Positions 1 through 8,033 of a stretch of DNA of 35,394 bases are shown piece after piece. Both the position numbers and the translations under genes were made by a program. Below the pieces are notes generated by a model. The model saw only the letters and a list, made by a program, of their open reading frames with translations. It did no database searches and was not told the DNA's origin. Position 1 is the stretch's first letter; every line of letters begins with the position of its first letter. The DNA comes from Bacteroidota bacterium (GTDB lineage: Bacteria; Bacteroidota; Ignavibacteria; UBA10030; UBA8401), in NCBI GenBank assembly GCA_021796275.1, contig JAJYOI010000029.1, positions 1 through 35,394 on the forward strand. Direction: 5' to 3'.

Positions 1-758
1 GGTGCCCGCCCGCCGTACGTGTCAACGATAATTTTTCTTCCAGTCAAACCGGTATCACCGTGCGGCCCGCCGACTTCAAATCGTCCGGTAGGATTGACAA
101 AATATTTTGTCTTTTTATCAAGAAGATGACTTGGAATAATTTTTTTAATGACATAGTGAATCACATCTTCGCGAATCCGTTTTTGCGAAACTTCGGCATC
201 GTGCTGTGTAGAAACAACAACAGCATCAACGCGGATCGGAGTTCTGCCGTCGTATTCAATCGTCACTTGTGATTTCGCATCGGGGCGAAGATACGGCATA
301 AGCTTTGGCTGTTTCTTGCGAAGCTCGGAAAGTTTGTGCACCAACTGGTGGGCGAACATGATCGGCATCGGCATGTACTCCGGCGTTTCATCATTCGCAT
401 AGCCGAACATCATTCCTTGGTCGCCTGCGCCGCCGGTATCAACTCCCAGCGCAATATCGGGGGACTGAGAGTGAATGCTGGAAATGACGCCGCAGGAATC
501 CGCGTCAAATTTATATTCAGCTTTGGTATAACCGATCTCACGGATTGTCTGGCGCACAATTGTTGGAATATCAACATACGCTTTCGTGGTAATTTCTCCG
601 CCGACAACTGCAAGCCCGGTGGTAACAAATGATTCACATGCAACGCGGGAATGTTTATCCTGAGTAAGCAGCGAATCCAATACTGCATCCGAAATCGCAT
701 CACACACTTTATCGGGATGCCCTTCGGAAACAGATTCAGAGGTAAAAAGATAACGCAT
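1..758 (-). CDS. metK: S-adenosylmethionine synthetase, C-terminus cut by window edge
   Basis: Makes S-adenosylmethionine from methionine and ATP in the cytoplasm. Starting at the ATG at 758, 252 codons are visible, about two thirds of the usual 380-400 residues. The N-terminal signature GHPDKVCD (residues 13-20, ATP and Mg binding) and the central [12 protein letters not shown] hexapeptide-type motif are both present. The last visible residues, VDTYGGRA, lie just before where the family's glycine-rich GGGAFSGKD loop is expected, so the cut is only the window edge. A clear AAGGAG lies at 769-774, ten bases before the ATG. A weak candidate promoter (TTGATT at 823-818, AATAAT at 799-794, 18 bp apart) precedes it. 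No SAM riboswitch is recognisable in the roughly 80-base leader. The identification is firm. Confidence 0.97.
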   Translation of the reverse strand, partial: MRYLFTSESVSEGHPDKVCDAISDAVLDSLLTQDKHSRVACESFVTTGLAVVGGEITTKAYVDIPTIVRQTIREIGYTKAEYKFDADSCGVISSIHSQSPDIALGVDTGGAGDQGMMFGYANDETPEYMPMPIMFAHQLVHKLSELRKKQPKLMPYLRPDAKSQVTIEYDGRTPIRVDAVVVSTQHDAEVSQKRIREDVIHYVIKKIIPSHLLDKKTKYFVNPTGRFEVGGPHGDTGLTGRKIIVDTYGGRA

Positions 759-837
759 GAAAAGAATGCTCCTTAATTATGAACGATGAAAAAATTATTT
801 TCTAAATTCGGTTTGCGAATCAATGGAATCGGACAGT

Positions 838-1812
838 TCAATAATATTCCAACTCCGATGAATCCCCGATGTTAATGCGCTTGAATCCGCCTTTCACAAG
901 AGCGTTGTTGCCGATAATGGAATCTTCCAGCAGCGCCGATTGCACTGAAGCATTTTCACTGATGATAGAATTTCTGATGACCGAGTCAACGACGGTAGCG
1001 CCTTCAGCAATTGTAGCGTAGGGACCAATAATAGAATTTTTTACAGAAGCACTCGGCGAAATGAAAGCCGGCGGCATCACGACAACATCCGCCTCTGCCT
1101 TAGGCACAGATTGTTTTTCCAGTAAATGACGATTTGTTTCCAGCAACGTTTCCGGCTTGCCGCAGTCGTACCATCCGTCAATCTTATGCGTCGTAACTTT
1201 TTCGCCGCGGTCAATCATCATCTGTAATCCATCGGTAAGCTGGAACTCGTTCTTTGTCCGCACATTGTTCTTGATGATCTCTTTCAAACAATCCAACAAA
1301 ATGTCCGGATGCTTGACATAATAGAGTCCGACCAAGGCAAGATTGCTTGTCGGCTTCTCAGGCTTTTCAATTAAGCGCGAAACAAATCCGTTCTTCAATT
1401 CTGCAACTCCGAAACGCCGCGGATCTTCAACTTCTTTCACTCCAAGTACAGTATGACCGTTTTGTACCATTGCAGAAAGATCAACATCGAACACTGTGTC
1501 TCCCAAAATAATGAGGATCGGATCTTTCGAGATTGTGTGACGCGACAAATAGATTGCATGACCTAACCCTAACCGTTCTTCCTGTTCGACAAAATCAACT
1601 TGAATAGAATAATTTGCGGTGATGTATTCCTTGATCTTGTCGCCCAAATAACCGACAACAATTGTCGCGGCATCAAATCCATCAGCGATCACCTTATCCA
1701 TAATGTGGCCGATGATCGGCTTGCCGGCAACATTGATGAGCACTTTCGGAATTGTGAACGTGTGCGGACGCAGTCTGCTTCCTATGCCTGCAACCGGAAT
1801 GATGGCTCTCAT
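838..1812 (-). CDS. Sugar-phosphate nucleotidyltransferase with left-handed beta-helix tail
   Basis: A 324-residue NDP-sugar pyrophosphorylase-type enzyme that would join a sugar-1-phosphate to a nucleotide, feeding cell-wall or LPS sugar synthesis. The N-terminus has the nucleotide-binding signature PVAGIGSRLRPHT followed by PK and VAGKPI, resembling GalU/RmlA enzymes. The Mg-binding Asp lies in ILGDTVFD (LGD motif), and EKPEKP and GWYDCGKPETL match the sugar-binding part. The last 80 residues carry hexapeptide-like repeats (ISPSASV, IIGPYATI, SIISENASV, SIIGNNALV), a left-handed beta helix. The frame is open up to 1935, but the ATG at 1812 gives the conserved MRAIIPVAG start and leaves room for a promoter at 1855-1883, so the upstream 41 residues are rejected. 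The exact sugar and nucleotide cannot be told from sequence alone. Confidence 0.88.
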   Translation of the reverse strand: MRAIIPVAGIGSRLRPHTFTIPKVLINVAGKPIIGHIMDKVIADGFDAATIVVGYLGDKIKEYITANYSIQVDFVEQEERLGLGHAIYLSRHTISKDPILIILGDTVFDVDLSAMVQNGHTVLGVKEVEDPRRFGVAELKNGFVSRLIEKPEKPTSNLALVGLYYVKHPDILLDCLKEIIKNNVRTKNEFQLTDGLQMMIDRGEKVTTHKIDGWYDCGKPETLLETNRHLLEKQSVPKAEADVVVMPPAFISPSASVKNSIIGPYATIAEGATVVDSVIRNSIISENASVQSALLEDSIIGNNALVKGGFKRINIGDSSELEYY

Positions 1813-1854
1813 AAATTTCTTATTTCCCTTGTTTTTGCTGATATTTGAGTATGA

Positions 1855-1883
1855 AAGATAGCGAAGAATCCTACAAGAATCAA
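1855..1883 (-). promoter_or_regulatory. Sigma70-like promoter of the nucleotidyltransferase gene
   Basis: On the minus strand TTGATT (1883-1878) is followed after exactly 17 bp by TATCTT (1860-1855). The predicted transcript starts near 1848, giving a leader of about 36 bases to the ATG at 1812. The same hexamer pair with the same spacing precedes tmk. Confidence 0.55.
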
Positions 1884-1915
1884 TTTTCGTTCCGCACAAA
1901 GTTTCAGCGCGGCAA

Positions 1916-1944
1916 TTGCAGAAGAAACATTTCATCAGTATATT
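1916..1944 (+). promoter_or_regulatory. Sigma70-like promoter of the MOSC gene
   Basis: TTGCAG (1916-1921), 17 bp, TATATT (1939-1944). The -10 box ends only 15 bases before the ATG at 1960, so the transcript would be nearly leaderless; no Shine-Dalgarno is seen. It is arranged back to back with the promoter of the upstream minus-strand gene. Confidence 0.5.
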
Positions 1945-1959
1945 GACCGCACAAATCTT

Positions 1960-2388
1960 ATGGCAGATTCAGGAATTGTAGCTTCGATCCAGCTCTGTCC
2001 CGGACACCGAAAACCAATAAGGCTTGTCGAATCCGCAAGCGTAATTGCCGGCAAAGGCATTGACGGCGATATGCATGCAATTGCCGAAAGCTCCCGTCAG
2101 ATTCTTTTGATTGAAAAGGAAACGCTCGATGAATTGCAATTGACGCCCGGCGACGTGAAAGAGAACATCACTACACAAAAAATCAATCTGATGCGGTTAC
2201 ATTTTAAGCAGCAGCTTCGTATCGGCAATTCGGTAGTGCTTGAAATTACAAAGCCGTGTTCTCCGTGCAGCCGAATGGATGAAATTCGACCGGGACTTGG
2301 CGGGCAGCTTGCAGGAAAACGAGGAATGTTAGCCCGCGTTATAAGCGGCGGAACAATCAAAACCGGCGACTGCATTCTCATTCAATAA
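1960..2388 (+). CDS. Stand-alone MOSC domain protein
   Basis: A 142-residue protein that is essentially one MOSC domain, the fold found at the C-terminus of eukaryotic molybdenum cofactor sulfurase and in bacterial YiiM/YuaD-like proteins. The family is thought to bind or transfer sulfur on molybdenum cofactor or to carry Mo-cofactor-dependent reductions; the actual substrate of small stand-alone members is mostly unknown. Supporting motifs are GIDGDMHA (residues about 33-40), an ITT element, and the conserved cysteine segment KPCSPCSRMDEIRPG (about 99-113) followed by GKRGMLARVISGG. No other molybdenum cofactor gene is in the window. It is followed 30 bases later by waaA on the same strand, so the two may share a transcript, although no functional link is known. 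Confidence 0.85.
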   Translation: MADSGIVASIQLCPGHRKPIRLVESASVIAGKGIDGDMHAIAESSRQILLIEKETLDELQLTPGDVKENITTQKINLMRLHFKQQLRIGNSVVLEITKPCSPCSRMDEIRPGLGGQLAGKRGMLARVISGGTIKTGDCILIQ

Positions 2389-2418
2389 TCAAACACTCTG
2401 CTGTTCAACTAAACCGCA

Positions 2419-3744
2419 ATGATCTTTGCACCGATGATCTTCTGGAAAATTTTTTACAACACCGTTATCGTGCCCTTCATGTGGACAGCATTTCACATTG
2501 GAGGGTTGTTCAATAACAAAATCCGGCGCGGCATTGCCGGGCGAAGAAAACTTTTCGCAGCGCTTGAAGAACGCGCTGCGCAGCTTTCCCCGCACACACG
2601 ATTATGGTTTCATGCTTCGTCTATGGGAGAATTTGAACAAGCAAAGCCGATTATCGCCGAACTGAAGAAATCATATCAGGATATTTCCATCGTCGCAACT
2701 TTTTTTTCGCCATCGGGATATGAGCACTCGAAAAATTACAAATCTGCCGATATTATTTCATACCTACCGTTCGATACACACACCGCCACGAACAAATTCA
2801 TTTCCATCATTAAACCGACTGCGGCAATAATGGTGCGCTATGATACCTGGCCGAATATAATTTGGGCACTGAAAAAAAACGGCATTCCAACCTTTATTGC
2901 CAATGCAACAATGAAGAAAAACTCCTCGCGCAAGTTTCCCGTCCTTCGCCAATTCCATCATTCGCTTTACAACTGTTTCACTCATATTCTTACCGTCTCG
3001 GAAAATGACACATCGTCGTTTGCGGATTTTGACACAACGACTCCGATCATCACAGCTATCGGCGACACACGTTTTGATCAGGTCATGATGCGAAGTGTTG
3101 ACGCTCAAAAGAAAAATCTCCTTCCGCCGTCTGTCATTGCAGGAAAAAAAATCTTTATCATCGGTCAAAGCTGGGAAGCCGATGAAGAAATCGTCCTGCC
3201 GGTTGTCTTCAAACTCCAGGAACAAATTCCGGAGTTATTGACTATTCTTGTCCCTCACGAACCCACGGTTGAACATCTTGAATCACTTGAATATCAGCTA
3301 AGCGGAAAATCAACGTTCATCCGCTTTTCCGACCTCAATGAATTCCATAATGAACGTATCATTTTAATAGACAGTGTCGGCGTGCTTGTGCCTTTATACC
3401 GCTATGCGCACATAGCGTATGTTGGCGGCAGCTTTCGTCAAGGAGTTCACAATGTGTTGGAGCCGGCAGCATTTTCTCTTCCGATTATCTTTGGACCGAA
3501 ACACGACAATTCGCAGGAAGCGATCGCGTTAACGAAACGCAATGCGGCTTTCGTCATTGAAGATGATAAACAACTCTACAGAATTATGCGGACACTGCTT
3601 GAGAGCGAAACTATTCGCACAACCGCCGGCAAAAGTGCCAGAGCCTTCGTTGATGAAAACATCGGGGCAACCCGGCGTTTTCTTGCCTACCTCACACCAT
3701 TTCTAAGTTCTGCACAAGGGAAACAACCGACTGATGCGGCGTGA
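2419..3744 (+). CDS. waaA: 3-deoxy-D-manno-octulosonic acid (Kdo) transferase
   Basis: Transfers Kdo from CMP-Kdo onto lipid A precursor at the inner face of the inner membrane, starting the LPS core. The 441 residues match the GT30 family length. An N-terminal hydrophobic segment (about residues 8-30) would anchor it to the membrane. The conserved block HASSMGEFEQ (66-75) contains the catalytic glutamate E71, and the C-terminal half has the CMP-Kdo-binding GGSFRQGVHNVLEPA block followed by PIIFGPKHDN. The gene starts 30 bases after the MOSC gene without a clear ribosome binding site; an alternative start five codons downstream (2434) is possible. Its presence is direct evidence for a Gram-negative outer membrane with Kdo-containing LPS. 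Confidence 0.95.
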   Translation: MIFAPMIFWKIFYNTVIVPFMWTAFHIGGLFNNKIRRGIAGRRKLFAALEERAAQLSPHTRLWFHASSMGEFEQAKPIIAELKKSYQDISIVATFFSPSGYEHSKNYKSADIISYLPFDTHTATNKFISIIKPTAAIMVRYDTWPNIIWALKKNGIPTFIANATMKKNSSRKFPVLRQFHHSLYNCFTHILTVSENDTSSFADFDTTTPIITAIGDTRFDQVMMRSVDAQKKNLLPPSVIAGKKIFIIGQSWEADEEIVLPVVFKLQEQIPELLTILVPHEPTVEHLESLEYQLSGKSTFIRFSDLNEFHNERIILIDSVGVLVPLYRYAHIAYVGGSFRQGVHNVLEPAAFSLPIIFGPKHDNSQEAIALTKRNAAFVIEDDKQLYRIMRTLLESETIRTTAGKSARAFVDENIGATRRFLAYLTPFLSSAQGKQPTDAA

Positions 3745-3783
3745 TCTACACCATCGTATTTGCCACTGCAATCCATTCGCTTG

Positions 3784-3852
3784 AAGCTGACAAAAATTAT
3801 TCCGCTCGCTAAAGCTGCGGCGTGCAGCAATTTTCAACCTTCCCGTCAGCTT
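3784..3852. repeat. Nested inverted repeat (cruciform or structured RNA) downstream of waaA
   Basis: AAGCTGAC (3784-3791) pairs perfectly with GTCAGCTT (3845-3852). Inside it AAAATT (3793-3798) pairs with AATTTT (3829-3834), and GCTGC (3814-3818) pairs with GCAGC (3824-3828) around a five-base loop. Three nested arms over 69 bases are more than a simple terminator, and there is no T-run directly after it. The stretch 3745-3934 otherwise shows no gene I can support. Confidence 0.45.
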
Positions 3853-3934
3853 TACTTCCATTTTTAGTTCCAAACGCGTTTTGAGATAACAATTTTTTAA
3901 TCTTCCCAATCTTTTTCTTCTTCTAAAAAATTCT

Positions 3935-4198
3935 TACATTTGTACGCCAATTCGGCAGTCTTGCCGAATCAAAACCAAAATCCAGAACCAAAAGCTTCGT
4001 CAAGCAGACTGCCGCGAAAACCAAAAGATCAGAATCCTTGGGAAAAAACGAGGATAGCAAGAAGAGAGGACAGCGGGATAAGGAGGTGAGAAGTTTTTTC
4101 CCCGAGAATAGAGATTGTACCCGTCTTCTTTGCATCCGTCCCAAAGCTGATTTTTCCATTCATATTTTTCCAAAAACCATTTACAAAAAGGAGATAAC
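3935..4198 (+). promoter_or_regulatory. Promoter and long structured 5' leader of the TonB receptor gene
   Basis: A likely -10 region, TTACATTTG with TACATT at 3935-3940, follows a T-rich stretch and closely resembles the larC upstream region (both read AAAAATTCTTAYATT). The leader to the ATG at 4199 would be about 250 bases. It contains a perfect hairpin TTCGGCA/TGCCGAA (3951-3957, 3962-3968), a competing 9-bp pairing CGGCAGTCT/AGACTGCCG (3953-3961, 4006-4014), the direct repeat AAAACCAAAA (3971-3980, 4017-4026) with a third ACCAAAA at 3987-3993, and ATCCT/AGGAT (4034-4038, 4051-4055). It does not match the cobalamin, TPP or SAM riboswitch cores that I know. A good ribosome binding site AAGGAG is at 4188-4193. 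Confidence 0.45.
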
Positions 4199-6661
4199 AT
4201 GCGAAGAACAATCTTGGCAATTCTCGGAACTGCGCTCGTTCCATGCCTTTTACTCGCCCAGCATGGCAAAGTGACGGGTATCGTGAAGGACGCAGAAACA
4301 AATGAACCTCTTCCCAGTGTAACGGTAGTTGTTGTCGGGACAGTACTGGGAACACCTACCGATGCAAACGGGAAATTTGTACTGCTCAACGTTCCGGTCG
4401 GAGATAAAAGCATTAGAGCGGCTGCCGTTGGGTACAGTTCAGAGACAAAAACGGTGAGCGTAACGGATGGCGGAGAAGCAACTGTCGAATTCGCGTTGAA
4501 GACAAATCCGATTCAAACTTCGCCGGTTGTGATCACAGGATTCAGAGCAGTAGAAAAAGAAACACCTGTTGCATTTTCTAATGTCACTGCGATGGCTATT
4601 AAGCACGAATACACCGTTCAAGATGTACCGATGATTCTCAAAACTCTTCCCGGCGTCTATGGATGGGCTGACGGAGGCATTGGATTAGGAGATGCCAGCG
4701 TTTCGATTCGCGGCTTCTCTCAAGACAGAGTTCAAACAATGATCAACGGAATTCCTGAAAACGATCCTGAATCGAGAAGAATCTATTGGAATGATTTCCC
4801 CGATCTTCTTTCGAATGTCAGCTCAATTCAGGTTCAGCGCGGCGTAGGCAATTCGTTGTACGGATCAAGCGCGCTGGCGGGAAGCATCAATATCGAAACG
4901 GCAGATTATTCGGCGGCTCCAAGTTTCGCAGTAACTACCGGCTACGGCAGTTATAATTTGAGCAAAGTTTCTGTTGCCGCCAATACCGGATTGATCAATG
5001 GTAAATATGCCGCCTATGCCCGCGTCTCGCATCTCAAAGGAGACGGTTACAGAGATTATTCGTGGGCAGATTATTGGGGATATTTTATTGGCGGCGCAGT
5101 GTACTTTGACAAGGTGACGCTGAAACTGAACTTCTATCAATCTCCAGAAGTGAACCACTACTCGTACATCTATCCTTCGCAAAAACAAATTGATCAGTAC
5201 GGAAGAACGTACAATCCTATGGGAACGAACGACCCGCAAGGTCAGCGGTACAATTATAATCAATTCAATCAGCCGCATTACGAACTTCACTTGAATTACG
5301 CCGTCACGCCGGAAGCAAACTGGAGCACAAGCTTGTTCTATGTTCGCGGCAACGGATTTGGTTCACATTGGACAGGATTTGGTTCTGCAAATGCCTACTT
5401 CCCAAACTATGCTGTGAAAAATGGGGCGGGCAAATATGTTATCGTGACAAGTACCGGCGATTCTCTCACCTCGGTGCAAACTGCATACAGGTATGTCACC
5501 GATAATTATCAGTATGGACTGCTCTCCAATATCACATACAAACTTGGCAACAACGATCTCGCTGCCGGCATTGAACTTCGGCAGTGGAATGCACGGCACT
5601 ACGGCATTCTTGATTACACGTCGGCAACTCCCGCGAACTTTGCGCCCGGAACCGATTTCGCTCACTTCTATGATTACAACGGGAACAAGTTTGTCTTCGC
5701 AGGTTTTATCCATACACTCTGGAGGCTTGAAAAATTAAATTTGATGGCAGACCTCCAATATTCTGCACCGACATATTATCTCACAGAAAAATTTGTCGGA
5801 AGCAGCGCAACAAATGTTTCGGCAGGCGTCACACCCAGAACAACGCCGCTCAACAATTATAAATCGCCGTTTTCGTTCTTAACGCCGAGGCTCGGTGCAA
5901 CGTATAACATCACAGAGTCAATGAATGCTTTTGTGAATTTTAGTCAGGCGAAGGAAGAACCGGCACAGGGCGCAGTTTACAATAGCGGACTTCTGCGGAC
6001 CGACTTGAATCCGGAATTCTTGAAAGCAGATATTGAACTTGGTCTTGCTTATGCTACGGATATGTACCACTTCAAACTTGATTATTTCACAATGAATTTC
6101 TCGAACGAATTAATCAATGTGTACGACCCCACAAATCCAAGCGCAGATGCAAACGGAAATACATTGGCAAATGCACAGCATACAACACATCAAGGAGTTG
6201 AGTTTGACGGAGTTGTATCCCTGATGAATAATCTGCAGGTGAATGCGAACTTCACCTATTCAAACAATCAATTTACGGATCAGGTAGTGCAGACCGGAAA
6301 AACGACATCGCAAAGTTATTCCGGCAAGTACTTGCCGAATTTTCCGGTCACCATGGTGAATGTCGGCGTCAACTATAGTTACATGAACGCGTTTATCAAT
6401 TTCTCAGTGAACAATGCCGGGAAGCAGTACATCGACAACCTGAATAATTTCGGCACGATTCCTTCCTACACATTGCTCAATGCAATCATCGGTTATTCGT
6501 TCAAGAATGTGTTCAGCACAAAATCCATCGATTTCACATTGAATTGGAATAACCTCGCGAACACACAGTACTATGCCTACGGTACCGTGTTCGGTACAAC
6601 ACCGGAATATTTGCCGGGAGCTCCTGCGAATTATTTCGCGACGTTGAATTTCAACTGGTAA
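4199..6661 (+). CDS. TonB-dependent outer-membrane receptor with carboxypeptidase-like N-terminal domain
   Basis: An 820-residue outer-membrane transporter. Residues 1-20 are a signal peptide ending at LLLAQ. Residues about 22-100 form a carboxypeptidase-regulatory-like beta-sandwich (GKVTGIVKDAETNEPLPSVT... GYSSETKTV), typical of FCB-group receptors. The plug domain follows (about 120-235), with LKTLPGV, VSIRGFSQDRVQTMINGIP and QVQRGVGNSLYGSSALAGSINIET. The rest is a 22-strand-type barrel rich in aromatic residues, ending in NFNW, a typical outer-membrane C-terminus. Substrate cannot be assigned: there is no adjacent SusD homologue, so it is not a Sus-type glycan pair, and siderophore, vitamin or metal ligands are all possible. 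It has its own promoter and long leader and a strong terminator, so it is a single-gene unit. Confidence 0.92.
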   Translation: MRRTILAILGTALVPCLLLAQHGKVTGIVKDAETNEPLPSVTVVVVGTVLGTPTDANGKFVLLNVPVGDKSIRAAAVGYSSETKTVSVTDGGEATVEFALKTNPIQTSPVVITGFRAVEKETPVAFSNVTAMAIKHEYTVQDVPMILKTLPGVYGWADGGIGLGDASVSIRGFSQDRVQTMINGIPENDPESRRIYWNDFPDLLSNVSSIQVQRGVGNSLYGSSALAGSINIETADYSAAPSFAVTTGYGSYNLSKVSVAANTGLINGKYAAYARVSHLKGDGYRDYSWADYWGYFIGGAVYFDKVTLKLNFYQSPEVNHYSYIYPSQKQIDQYGRTYNPMGTNDPQGQRYNYNQFNQPHYELHLNYAVTPEANWSTSLFYVRGNGFGSHWTGFGSANAYFPNYAVKNGAGKYVIVTSTGDSLTSVQTAYRYVTDNYQYGLLSNITYKLGNNDLAAGIELRQWNARHYGILDYTSATPANFAPGTDFAHFYDYNGNKFVFAGFIHTLWRLEKLNLMADLQYSAPTYYLTEKFVGSSATNVSAGVTPRTTPLNNYKSPFSFLTPRLGATYNITESMNAFVNFSQAKEEPAQGAVYNSGLLRTDLNPEFLKADIELGLAYATDMYHFKLDYFTMNFSNELINVYDPTNPSADANGNTLANAQHTTHQGVEFDGVVSLMNNLQVNANFTYSNNQFTDQVVQTGKTTSQSYSGKYLPNFPVTMVNVGVNYSYMNAFINFSVNNAGKQYIDNLNNFGTIPSYTLLNAIIGYSFKNVFSTKSIDFTLNWNNLANTQYYAYGTVFGTTPEYLPGAPANYFATLNFNW

Positions 6662-6691
6662 GTCAGCTTCGCAAAAGGATTGACTCTTTCC

Positions 6692-6734
6692 AAAAACGTC
6701 CCGTTACTTCAAAGTGTAACGGGACGTTTTTTTT
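6692..6734 (+). terminator. Strong intrinsic terminator after the TonB receptor gene
   Basis: A perfect 16-bp stem (6692-6707 with 6716-6731, core ACGTCCCGTTAC/GTAACGGGACGT) around an 8-base loop, running into a T-tract that ends at 6734. It separates the receptor from larC. Confidence 0.92.
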
Positions 6735-6773
6735 CACTGCATTCTTGCGCTCGTCTTCTTTACGAAAAATTCT

Positions 6774-6779
6774 TATATT
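6774..6779 (+). promoter_or_regulatory. Likely -10 element of larC
   Basis: TATATT 35 bases before the larC ATG, inside AAAAATTCTTATATTC. No -35 TTG lies 17 bp upstream, but the 15 bases around it match the TonB receptor upstream region almost base for base, suggesting a shared promoter type. Confidence 0.35.
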
Positions 6780-6813
6780 CATAGAAGTAACGCCGAAAAA
6801 AATTTCCATCACT

Positions 6814-7998
6814 ATGAACATTGCATACTTCGATACGTTTGCAGGCATCAGCGGCGACATGACGCTTGGCTCTTTCATTCACGCCGGCGTTCCGCTTTCA
6901 TATTTGCAAGAAGAATTGAAAAAGCTCCGCGTAGAAGGATACACGCTGCACAGCCACAGCATTGAACGCAGCGCTATTTCCGCAATTAAAATAGATGTTG
7001 AAGTAGACCATGAACATCACCACGAACATTCGCACGAGCCTCACTCACACCGAAGTTTAACGGATATTCTCTCTCTCATCAAATCATCAAAGCTGCCGGC
7101 GCGGGTTCAAAACCGTGCGGAAAAAATTTTCACGGTGATCGGAAAAGCAGAAGCGAAAATTCACAACACGACGATTGAGACGATACACTTTCATGAGGTC
7201 GGCGCTGTGGATTCCATCGTTGACATTGTCGGAACATGCATCTGCTTGGAATATTTCGAGATCGAACAATTGTATTCGTCTCCGGTTCGTGTCGGCAACG
7301 GAGGCTTCGTGAACACGCAGCACGGAACAATGCCGATCCCGGCTCCTGCTACAGTGGAAATCCTTAAAGGGTACCCGACTGTTCTCACCGACATTCCTCA
7401 CGAACTAACGACGCCAACCGGCGCAGGAATTATCAAAACGTTGTCTTCAGGAATGCTTTCTCTTGAACAACTCGACATAAAGTTCATCGGCTATGGAGCC
7501 GGAACGAATGAGATTTCTCAGGTACCGAATCTTCTGCGCGTGTTTATCGGCGAACTGCATTATGCGCACGAATATGACGAACTTGTTTCCGTCGAAACGA
7601 ATATTGACAACATGAACCCTGAAGTGTATCCATTCGTGATTGAACAGCTTCTCACCAAAGGTGCACACGACGCGTATCTTGTACCTGTGATCATGAAAAA
7701 AGGCCGCCCCGGCATTGTGCTTTCCGCATTGGTGAATCGTGGGAATCTCGATGCGGTGTTGAACATTATTTTTTCCCAAACAACAACTCTCGGCGTACGC
7801 ATTCAACAAGTTGAGCGGCGAAAACTTCAGCGCGGATCGAAAATCATAACGACGCGTTTCGGGCAGGTAAAAGTGAAATCTGTGATTGCTGATGGAACCG
7901 AGCGGCTTGTACCGGAATTCGAAGAATGCAAACGCATCGCGCTGGAAAAAAATATTCCGCTGAAAGATGTGTACCGTCAGATTGAATCGGAATTGTGA
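6814..7998 (+). CDS. larC: Nickel-pincer cofactor biosynthesis protein LarC
   Basis: LarC is the CTP-dependent nickel insertase that completes the nickel-pincer nucleotide cofactor of lactate racemase and related LarA-type epimerases. The 394-residue product starts with the family signature YFDTFAGISGDM and has a histidine-rich stretch at residues 66-79 (DHEHHHEHSHEPHSH), a likely nickel site, then FHEVGAVDSIVDIVG, GNGGFVNTQHGTMPIPAPA and ETNIDNMNPE in the C-terminal domain. Some Lactobacillus larC genes need a programmed frameshift; here the reading frame is single and continuous. The ATG at 6814 is chosen because it begins the conserved core, although the frame is open from 6745. larA, larB and larE are not in the window. 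A gap of 35 bases separates it from priA. Confidence 0.93.
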   Translation: MNIAYFDTFAGISGDMTLGSFIHAGVPLSYLQEELKKLRVEGYTLHSHSIERSAISAIKIDVEVDHEHHHEHSHEPHSHRSLTDILSLIKSSKLPARVQNRAEKIFTVIGKAEAKIHNTTIETIHFHEVGAVDSIVDIVGTCICLEYFEIEQLYSSPVRVGNGGFVNTQHGTMPIPAPATVEILKGYPTVLTDIPHELTTPTGAGIIKTLSSGMLSLEQLDIKFIGYGAGTNEISQVPNLLRVFIGELHYAHEYDELVSVETNIDNMNPEVYPFVIEQLLTKGAHDAYLVPVIMKKGRPGIVLSALVNRGNLDAVLNIIFSQTTTLGVRIQQVERRKLQRGSKIITTRFGQVKVKSVIADGTERLVPEFEECKRIALEKNIPLKDVYRQIESEL

Positions 7999-8033
7999 CG
8001 AAACGTTGCGGATTGCAGTAAAGCGTTTTTCCC

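Noticed and set aside
838-1935. Longer start of the nucleotidyltransferase at 1935
   Set aside because: The 41 extra residues (Cys-rich, no family match) precede the conserved MRAIIPVAG start and overlap a good promoter.
3769-3900. Integron attC-like recombination site
   Set aside because: The nested stem resembles attC folding, but no RYYYAAC/GTTRRRY core boxes were found at the ends and no integrase or cassette array is present.
3703-3909. Possible 68-residue minus-strand gene across the nested inverted repeat
   Set aside because: Overlaps the end of waaA, has no ribosome binding site or recognisable domain, and its codons come from the palindrome; more likely non-coding.
3951-4198. Cobalamin riboswitch in the TonB receptor leader
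   Set aside because: ACTGCCGCG near 4008 faintly recalls the B12 core, but the rest of the core and the 3' AGTCAGGA-type region are absent.
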